From: an uncultured Clostridia bacterium
Lineage (GTDB): Bacteria; Bacillota; Clostridia; Oscillospirales; Acutalibacteraceae
Reading direction: 5' to 3'
DNA length: 9,108 nucleotides
Assembly (NCBI GenBank): GCA_947623215.1
Contig: CANQGN010000053.1
Span: 1 to 9,108, forward strand
Every line of letters begins with the position of its first letter. Positions within the stretch are counted from its first letter, which is position 1. Shown in pieces: positions 1-5,685 of the stretch. The notes under the pieces were generated by a model. The model saw only the letters and a program-made list of their open reading frames with translations, did not search any database and had not been told where the DNA came from. The translations under genes and the position numbers were made by a program.

Positions 1-1
1 C

Positions 2-1255
2 GGCCCCATGTATACCGACAACGGCTTTTTTGACACCTACATGACCGTGTACCCCCTCTTCTCGCTGATAATAGCAGAGGATTACGCCCGCATGTGCGAG
101 GGTTTTCTTAACTATTACCGCGAGGCGGGCTGGCTGCCGCGGTGGATGTCGCCCTCTGCCATAGACTCTATGCCCGGCACCTTTATTGACCAGGTGTTTG
201 CCGACGCGGTAGCCAAAGGCATTGTAACCGACCGCGAGAGCGTGGCGCTCATGTTTGAGGCGATGGACAAGCACGCCAACCACGCCGCGGAAGAACCCCG
301 CTACGGCCGCGACGGGATAGTGGACTACCTGGCCCACCACTACGTGACCTCTCGCTTTTGCGAAAGCGTAAACAAAACCCAAAACTACGCCTACGGCGAC
401 TTTTCTATTGCCGTGGTGGCAAATGCGCTCGGCAACGATGAAGCGGTGCGCAAGTACATGGCCCGCTCGCAGTATTACCGCAATTTGTTTGACCCCGAAA
501 CCACCTTTATGCGCGCCAAAGACGAAGCCGGCGCCATGCGGGAAGACTGGACCCAGTTTGACTGGGGGTGGGACTATACCGAGGGCGGCCCCTGGCAAAA
601 CAGCTTTACCGTGCCGCATGACTCCCGTGGTCTGGCCTCATTATTTGGCGGGCGGCAGGCGCTGGTCAAAAAGCTTGACCAGCTGTTTAATACCCCGCCT
701 TACTACTACCCCTTTGGGTATGGTACCGAGATTCACGAGATGACCGAAATGGCGGCGGTAGACTTTGGCCAGTGCGCCCTTTCGAACCAGCCGAGCTTTC
801 ACATTCCCTATCTCTACACCATGATGGGCGTGCCGGACAAAGCGGCCTACTGGGTGCGCAAAGCGGTGCGCGAGCTCTTTCACCACACCGCGGGCTATCC
901 GGGCGATGAAGACAACGGCAGCATGGCCGGTTGGTACGTCTTTGCCGCCATGGGCTTTTACCCCTCCTGCCCCTCGGTGCCGGAGTACGTGCTGGGTTCG
1001 CCCGCCGTGCGCCGCTGCGTGATTCATACCCACACGGGGCATGACTTTGTGATAACCGCCCAAAACAACGACCCGGACAAAATCTACTGGCACAACCCGC
1101 AGCTCAACGGCCAGCCGCTTAAAAAACTCTACTTAACCCACGAGCAGATAATGGCGGGGGGCGAGCTGCACCTTAGCATGTCTGCTTATCCCGACGGTAA
1201 AACTTACGGCGAAGATGCGCTGCCTTACTCCGTCACCCCCAGCTGCGCAGACTAA
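2..1255 (+). CDS. GH92 alpha-mannosidase, C-terminal part (5' end outside window)
   Basis: The frame is open to the window edge. The first visible Met (8-10) lies inside the conserved GH92 stretch MYTDNGFFDTY, so it is an internal residue and not the start. About 417 residues remain of a family usually near 700-800. GH92 enzymes are calcium-dependent inverting exo-alpha-mannosidases. Visible family marks are the YTDNGF(W/F)DT block at the left end, AVDFGQ (758-775), NQPSFHIPYLY (785-817), the GDEDNG loop (902-919) with Asp codons 905-907 and 911-913 matching the proposed catalytic-base DxD pair, and MAGWYVFAAMGFYP plus EYVLGSP near the C-terminus. The odd point is codon 788-790, which is Gln. 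The usual motif is NEPSxH, and its Glu is the general acid. Gln there is associated with cleavage of mannose-phosphate bonds. Secretion cannot be judged because the N-terminus is missing. The GH38 gene follows after 70 bases and is probably co-transcribed. The family call is firm; the exact substrate is not. Confidence 0.93.
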   Translation, partial: GPMYTDNGFFDTYMTVYPLFSLIIAEDYARMCEGFLNYYREAGWLPRWMSPSAIDSMPGTFIDQVFADAVAKGIVTDRESVALMFEAMDKHANHAAEEPRYGRDGIVDYLAHHYVTSRFCESVNKTQNYAYGDFSIAVVANALGNDEAVRKYMARSQYYRNLFDPETTFMRAKDEAGAMREDWTQFDWGWDYTEGGPWQNSFTVPHDSRGLASLFGGRQALVKKLDQLFNTPPYYYPFGYGTEIHEMTEMAAVDFGQCALSNQPSFHIPYLYTMMGVPDKAAYWVRKAVRELFHHTAGYPGDEDNGSMAGWYVFAAMGFYPSCPSVPEYVLGSPAVRRCVIHTHTGHDFVITAQNNDPDKIYWHNPQLNGQPLKKLYLTHEQIMAGGELHLSMSAYPDGKTYGEDALPYSVTPSCAD

Positions 1256-1271
1256 TTTGTAACGGCTATTC

Positions 1272-1286
1272 GGCGCCGCTGGCGCC
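1272..1286 (+). other. Small GC hairpin in the GH92-GH38 gap
   Basis: A perfect 6-base inverted repeat (GGCGCC, loop GCT, GGCGCC) lies 16 bases after the GH92 stop. It is followed by a T-rich stretch (about 1288-1313) whose long T-run starts only about 15 bases downstream. That spacing is poor for an intrinsic terminator, so partial attenuation or 3'-end protection of the GH92 message is as likely. No convincing promoter was seen in this 70-base gap. Confidence 0.3.
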
Positions 1287-1313
1287 CTTGTATTCCCTTT
1301 ATTTTTTGTATTT

Positions 1314-1318
1314 GGAGG
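1314..1318 (+). promoter_or_regulatory. Ribosome binding site of the GH38 gene
   Basis: GGAGG lies 7 bases before the ATG at 1326. This strong Shine-Dalgarno match fixes that start. Confidence 0.85.
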
Positions 1319-1325
1319 CAACACA

Positions 1326-4169
1326 ATGAGCAAAAAGTATACCATGCACATCATCAGCGGCACCCACTGGGACCGCGAGTGGCGCCATACGGCGGAGCAG
1401 TCCAAGCTGCGGCTTGTGGATTTGGTAGACAATATCATCAACGTGCTGGAGACCAAACCCGACTATAAATGCTTTTGCGTAGACGGCGGCACCATTGTAC
1501 TGGAGGATTATCTGGCCGTGCGGCCAGAGAACCGCGCCCGCATTGAAAAGCTGGTCAAAGATAAGCGTATGCTGCTGGTTAACTGGTACACCCTGCCGGA
1601 GACCAATACCGTAGCGGCCGAATCGCTTATTCGCAACCTGCTTAAAGGCCACGCGCAGGCCAAAGAATTCGGCGGCGGCATGAAGTCCGGCTACACCGCC
1701 ACCTCTTACGGCCAGAATTCCCAAATGCCCCAGCTTTACCGTGGGTTTGACATTGACACCTGCATTTTTTACCGCGGCACCAACCGCCACGTCATTAAAA
1801 CCCCGCTTTACAACTGGGTGGGGGCAGACGGTTCCAAGCTGGACGCCCTGCGCACCTTTGACGACGTAACCCGCACCAACTGGTTCTTCTTTGTGCACAG
1901 CGCCGTGGTGCTGGGCAAAACGGCCACCAAAGACCTGAACTACTACTATAACGTAGACGAAGTGCCGGTTCACCCGGCGGATATGGACCTTTACCAAAAG
2001 GCCTTTACGCTGCTGAATGAAACCTTCGATTATCACCACGACGGCGCCATTTTTAAGCAGGCAATCGAGAACATTCGCAATCAGGTAATGCCCTACGCCA
2101 TTGGCAACCACCTGCTGGCGCTGAATATGGAAGATAACGACGAACCCTACCGCTATCTGCCCGAAATGGTAGCGGAAATGAACGCCATTTCAGATGATAT
2201 TGAGTTCGTGCAGGAGTCTATGGACGATTACATGGACATCATCCGCAAAGAGCTGAAACCCGAAGACCGCTACACCCACTACGGCGAAATGCGCTACACC
2301 ACCATGGAGTACGGCAACTTCAACTCGCTCTACGGCGCCACCCATTCCTCCCGCATTAAGTTAAAACTTTTAAACGACCAGTGCGAGGATTACTTAATCA
2401 ACCATGCCGAACCGCTGGCCTCCTTCGCCTCCTTCTACGGCAAAGAGTACCCCCGCACCATTGTAGACCGCGCCTGGGACTTTTTGCTCAAATGCCACGC
2501 CCACGACTCCATTTGCGGCGCGGCGGTAGACCGTGCGCATGAAGACATGCTTTACAACTTCTCCGTTGCCCGCTCGGTAGCGGAAGAAGTCACCAACCGT
2601 AGCATGGCCGCGCTTTACAATCAGGTGAACTCCGCCGCCGCATTCCAAAAGGGCGACCACGTCATTACCGTTTTTAACACCCTGCCCTTTGCCCGCAAAG
2701 AGGTGATTCCCGTGGTGGTAGACACCCCCGCCGGCCCCGGCCGCAGCGGCTTTGCCGGCATTGGCGGCCAGTCTATGGAAGACGAGTTTTATGACATTTT
2801 AGACAAAGACGGCAACGTGGTAGAGCACACCGAGCTTACCCGCGACACCATTACCATTGGCGTGGAGCGAGAGCTTGACACCAAAGCCGCCCGCATGAAG
2901 GTCAACCGCCGGCGGATGCTGATTGCGGTAGACGTACCGGCCTTCGGTTACGCCACCTACGCCATGCGCTTCCGCGAGCCCAAGTACGTGTACGAGCCGC
3001 CCATTGGCGAAAACCGCAAGCTCATTGCCCGCGACGGGGGATTGCTCGAAAACGACGCGCTGAAAGTGGTCATTCACAGCAACGGTACCTTTAGCCTTAC
3101 GGATAAAAAGACCGGCAAGACCATGGACAACATGCACTATTTCACCGACAGCGGCGAGCACGGCAGCGCCCACGTCAGCTGCCAGCCCACCCGCAACTTT
3201 GTGGTCACCAGCCACGGCTGCCCCGCCACCGTTACCATGATGGAGTCCAACGAGCAGCGGGGGATTTTCCGCATTGACCTCACCATGCAAATCCCCGCCG
3301 CCGCAACCGACGACGGCAAAGAGCGCTTAGCCGAGAAAAAGCCCCTGCCCATTACCACCTACCTCACCCTTGAAAAAGGCAGCGACGTGCTCAAAATCAA
3401 AACCGTGCTCACCAACGACTGCCGCGACCACAAGCTGTGCGTGAACTTCCCCACCGGCGTAGCGGCCGACTGGGCTTACGCCGAGGGCGCGTGGGACGTC
3501 ATTCGGCGCACGGTCAAATGGACGGTAGACGGCGACAATCAGGAAAAATTCCAGCCCTTCCAGCCCATGCAGAATTTTGTAGATTTGTCTGACGGCAAAG
3601 AAGGCTTTGCCCTCTTAAACCGCGGCCTTCGGGAGTACGAAGTGCAAGACGACGACGCCCGCACCTTAAAGCTCACCCTGCTGCGCACCCAGCGTGCTTA
3701 CATGACCGCTACTTCTGACATGACGCCGGACGAACTGGCCCAGTACACCGGCCAGCACTCCATTGGCAAAATGGAATTTGAATACGCCCTTTACCCCCAC
3801 ACCGGCGACTGGCAGTCGGCCGGGGTATACCAAAAGGCCTACGCCTTTAAGACCACCATGAACGCTATTAAAGGCGTGGCAAAAGAGGGCGTTCTGCCCG
3901 CCACCGGCAGCTTTATTTCGCTGTCAGACGAAAAACGCGTTATGGTTTCGGCCATTAAGCAGGCGGAAGACGGTTCCGGCACCATTTTGCGGCTCTACAA
4001 CACCACCGGGGAGACGGTTCCCGTTACCGTTTCGCTGGCGCTGCCGGTCAGCTCGGTTACCGAAGTAAAGCTGAACGAAACGCCGGTAGGGGAGACCCCG
4101 CTGCAAAACGGCGCGTTTGCGGCAGAGCTTGGCCCGCACAAGATTGTCACTTTCCTCTTGAAAGCCTAA
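1326..4169 (+). CDS. GH38 alpha-mannosidase-like protein with a non-canonical active site
   Basis: This 947-residue protein has the size and layout of bacterial GH38 enzymes, which are retaining, zinc-dependent alpha-mannosidases. The N-terminal catalytic domain (about 5-275) opens with THWDREW (13-19), giving expected zinc ligands His14 and Asp16. It continues with DGGTIVLEDYL (53-63), WYTLPE then ESLIRNLL (87-106), and QMPQLYRGFDIDTCIFYRG (133-151). The helical middle domain (about 300-430) carries SSRIKLKLLNDQ and HAHDSICG (391-398), with His393 as the expected last zinc ligand. A beta-sandwich region fills about 440-947. No signal peptide is seen, so it is probably cytoplasmic and acts on imported oligosaccharides. 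The key oddity is GYTATSYG (122-129). The family normally has GYxPDxFG there, and its Asp is both the catalytic nucleophile and a zinc ligand. Here that position is Thr126 (codon 1701-1703). Flanking motifs align without gaps, so the change is not an alignment slip. It could be a distinct subfamily with altered chemistry or a non-catalytic homologue. ATG 1326 is backed by GGAGG. Confidence 0.92.
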   Translation: MSKKYTMHIISGTHWDREWRHTAEQSKLRLVDLVDNIINVLETKPDYKCFCVDGGTIVLEDYLAVRPENRARIEKLVKDKRMLLVNWYTLPETNTVAAESLIRNLLKGHAQAKEFGGGMKSGYTATSYGQNSQMPQLYRGFDIDTCIFYRGTNRHVIKTPLYNWVGADGSKLDALRTFDDVTRTNWFFFVHSAVVLGKTATKDLNYYYNVDEVPVHPADMDLYQKAFTLLNETFDYHHDGAIFKQAIENIRNQVMPYAIGNHLLALNMEDNDEPYRYLPEMVAEMNAISDDIEFVQESMDDYMDIIRKELKPEDRYTHYGEMRYTTMEYGNFNSLYGATHSSRIKLKLLNDQCEDYLINHAEPLASFASFYGKEYPRTIVDRAWDFLLKCHAHDSICGAAVDRAHEDMLYNFSVARSVAEEVTNRSMAALYNQVNSAAAFQKGDHVITVFNTLPFARKEVIPVVVDTPAGPGRSGFAGIGGQSMEDEFYDILDKDGNVVEHTELTRDTITIGVERELDTKAARMKVNRRRMLIAVDVPAFGYATYAMRFREPKYVYEPPIGENRKLIARDGGLLENDALKVVIHSNGTFSLTDKKTGKTMDNMHYFTDSGEHGSAHVSCQPTRNFVVTSHGCPATVTMMESNEQRGIFRIDLTMQIPAAATDDGKERLAEKKPLPITTYLTLEKGSDVLKIKTVLTNDCRDHKLCVNFPTGVAADWAYAEGAWDVIRRTVKWTVDGDNQEKFQPFQPMQNFVDLSDGKEGFALLNRGLREYEVQDDDARTLKLTLLRTQRAYMTATSDMTPDELAQYTGQHSIGKMEFEYALYPHTGDWQSAGVYQKAYAFKTTMNAIKGVAKEGVLPATGSFISLSDEKRVMVSAIKQAEDGSGTILRLYNTTGETVPVTVSLALPVSSVTEVKLNETPVGETPLQNGAFAAELGPHKIVTFLLKA

Positions 4170-4183
4170 TTGGTATTCTTTCT

Positions 4184-4232
4184 GCAATATGCCTTCCGCC
4201 TTTTTCCCTTGCACCGGCGGGGGGCATATTGC
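4184..4232 (+). other. Long hairpin between the GH38 and HAD genes
   Basis: The outer arms 4184-4193 and 4223-4232 are perfect inverted repeats (GCAATATGCC / GGCATATTGC). Pairing continues inward through 4194-4200 with 4216-4222, including two G-T wobbles. This gives about 17 pairs around a 15-base loop (4201-4215). No T-run follows on either strand, so it is not a classical intrinsic terminator. It ends 11 bases before the AAGGAG of the HAD gene. Possible roles are message stabilisation or processing after the GH38 gene, translational control of the HAD gene, or a dispersed genomic repeat. The structure is seen; the role is inferred. Confidence 0.6.
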
Positions 4233-4243
4233 CTGCTTGTAAA

Positions 4244-4249
4244 AAGGAG
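4244..4249 (+). promoter_or_regulatory. Ribosome binding site that decides the HAD start
   Basis: AAGGAG lies 9 bases before the GTG at 4259. An upstream in-frame TTG at 4229 falls inside the right arm of the hairpin and has no such site, so GTG 4259 is preferred. Confidence 0.8.
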
Positions 4250-4258
4250 CGTTTTGTT

Positions 4259-5248
4259 GTGTCTTGTTTTTCCATTCCCGGTCTGGGCGATTTTCCGCAC
4301 GGCTGCGGCCTTGTGGAGCTGCCCCGCTGTTCCGACGGCGTGCACATCGTGGGCCAAAACGGCGTGCGGTCGGTTACCGCCACCGGCGACCGTAAGGTAG
4401 AGTTTATTGCTTACGACACCTACGCCATGGCCTACGTTGCCTCCGCTCTCGGCTACCCCGCCTACTACCCCGTGCACCAAACCGCCTTTCAGAAGCCGGT
4501 CAAAGCGGTGCTGATGGATTTAGACGGTACGAGCGTGCGCTCGGAATCGTTTTGGATTTGGATTATCGAAATGACCACCGCGAGCTTACTCGGCAACCCC
4601 GCTTTTCGGCTGGCAGAGGAAGATATGCCCTACGTTTCCGGCCACAGCGTGTCGGAGCATTTGCACTATTGCATTCAAAAGTATTGCCCGGAAAAATCCA
4701 TAGAAGAAGCGCGGGAATTTTACTTTGAACATACCCACCGCGAAATGCAGGAGATTTTGGAAGGCCGGGGCAAAAAGGGCGCCTTTGTGCCCTCGCCCGG
4801 GTTAAAAGACTTTTTGCTCACCCTAAAAGCACATGGGGTCAAAATCGGGCTGGTGACCTCCGGCCTTTACGAGAAAGCCTGGCCGGAGATTCTTTCGGCC
4901 TTTGACACGCTGGAAATGGGCTGCAAGCCGGAGGACTTTTACGACGCCTCCATTACCGCCGGGTTCCCCCTGCGGCGGGGGTGCGTGGGCACGCTGGGCG
5001 AGCTTTCGCCCAAGCCCCACCCCTGGCTGTATGCAGAGGTTGCCCGGGTGGGTCTGGGCATTCCGTTTGAAGAGCGTAATCAGGTAGTGGGCATAGAAGA
5101 CAGCGGCGCCGGCGTGGCTTCTATTAAGCTCGCGGGCTTCCCCACCATCGGCATTGCCGGCGGCAATATAGAGCAAAGCGGCACCCGGGCGCTGTGCGAC
5201 CACTACTGCCGGTCGTTTGACGAAATTCTGGCCCTTCTCGGCTTCTAA
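4259..5248 (+). CDS. HAD-superfamily hydrolase with an N-terminal extension
   Basis: This 329-residue protein starts at GTG 4259. HAD motifs appear in order in the C-terminal ~248 residues: motif I DLDGT (87-91, nucleophile Asp87 and acid/base Asp89), motif II VTSG (199-202), motif III Lys252 in SPKPHP, and motif IV GIEDSGAG (278-285). A helical cap fits between about 97 and 180. This is the layout of beta-phosphoglucomutase-like phosphatases and phosphomutases, which act on small phosphorylated sugars in the cytoplasm. The first ~80 residues precede motif I, are not part of a normal HAD fold, and I do not recognise them. They include SIPGLGDFPHGCG and a Tyr-rich stretch ending GYPAYYPVHQ. 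The position directly after two mannosidase genes suggests a sugar phosphate such as mannose-6-phosphate as substrate, but the sequence does not prove this. Phosphatase versus mutase cannot be settled by eye. The gap to the GH38 gene is 89 bases and contains a long hairpin. Confidence 0.85.
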   Translation: MSCFSIPGLGDFPHGCGLVELPRCSDGVHIVGQNGVRSVTATGDRKVEFIAYDTYAMAYVASALGYPAYYPVHQTAFQKPVKAVLMDLDGTSVRSESFWIWIIEMTTASLLGNPAFRLAEEDMPYVSGHSVSEHLHYCIQKYCPEKSIEEAREFYFEHTHREMQEILEGRGKKGAFVPSPGLKDFLLTLKAHGVKIGLVTSGLYEKAWPEILSAFDTLEMGCKPEDFYDASITAGFPLRRGCVGTLGELSPKPHPWLYAEVARVGLGIPFEERNQVVGIEDSGAGVASIKLAGFPTIGIAGGNIEQSGTRALCDHYCRSFDEILALLGF

Positions 5249-5300
5249 AAAACGCCGCACCCCTGCTTTTTTCCCTGCATACACTGACTAACAGAAAGGC

Positions 5301-5306
5301 GGGGAG
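5301..5306 (+). promoter_or_regulatory. Ribosome binding site of the small membrane protein gene
   Basis: A purine-rich tract AGAAAGGCGGGGAG (5293-5306) precedes ATG 5313. Its GGGGAG part is 6 bases from the start, and AAAGG is somewhat further upstream. It supports ATG 5313 over a GTG at 5306 in another frame. Confidence 0.6.
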
Positions 5307-5312
5307 TGCAAA

Positions 5313-5651
5313 ATGGAATCACTTGTTTTGCTCATTGGGCTGCTGCTGGCCCTTTACGGGCTGGCCTGCCTGCTTTCATCTTTGGCGTTGTGGCTTACCG
5401 CCCCCGGCCCGCGCAAAAGCAGTATGCTGGTGGTCGATTTGCGGGGCGAAACCGACCCGGCGGGGGCGCTGCGCGCCCTGCTGGAACGGCTGAAAAACAG
5501 CGGGCTGTCGCGCCGGGTTTGGCTGGCTGCGGTGGCAGACGAAGCGGCCTCCGAAAACGGCCGGGCGCTGCGCCGCTTTTGCGAGGGCACCAAAATAGCC
5601 TGCGGCACCCCGGAAGAACTGCGCGACCAACTGCGTATGCCCCCGTTGTAG
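5313..5651 (+). CDS. Small single-pass membrane protein of unknown function
   Basis: This 112-residue protein is not recognised as a named family. Residues 4-29 form a strongly hydrophobic helix (LVLLIGLLLALYGLACLL and onward). PGPRK (31-35) follows, whose positive charges suggest the C-terminus faces the cytoplasm. The remaining ~75 residues alternate like a small alpha/beta domain: strand MLVVDLRG (38-45), helix around ALRALLERLKNSG (52-64), strand RVWLAAVADE (68-77), helix NGRALRRFCEG (82-92), then TKIACGTPEELRDQL. No catalytic motif is visible. Coding support comes from a good ribosome site, an ATG start, and a tight 34-base gap to recD2, which suggests co-transcription. The gap from the HAD stop is 64 bases with no clear terminator. 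It may be a membrane-anchored accessory or regulatory protein, but this is a guess. Confidence 0.75.
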   Translation: MESLVLLIGLLLALYGLACLLSSLALWLTAPGPRKSSMLVVDLRGETDPAGALRALLERLKNSGLSRRVWLAAVADEAASENGRALRRFCEGTKIACGTPEELRDQLRMPPL

Positions 5652-5670
5652 AGGGGAGCGAAAAAAAGAA

Positions 5671-5676
5671 AGGAGG
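5671..5676 (+). promoter_or_regulatory. Ribosome binding site of recD2
   Basis: A perfect AGGAGG lies 9 bases before ATG 5686 within a long purine tract. It fixes the recD2 start. Confidence 0.9.
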
Positions 5677-5685
5677 CGACGAACC

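Noticed and set aside
1299..2111. Long open frame (270 codons) on the - strand opposite the GH38 gene
   Set aside because: It lies within a clear GH38 coding region, its translation matches no family I know, and the composition is that of an antisense shadow of a GC-rich gene.
2799..3290. Open frame of 163 codons on the - strand
   Set aside because: It is antisense to the GH38 beta-sandwich region, with low-complexity Val/Gly/Ala-rich translation and no family motif.
4170..4400. + strand frame of 76 codons directly after the GH38 stop
   Set aside because: It runs through the hairpin and overlaps the HAD start in another frame, with no ribosome site of its own.
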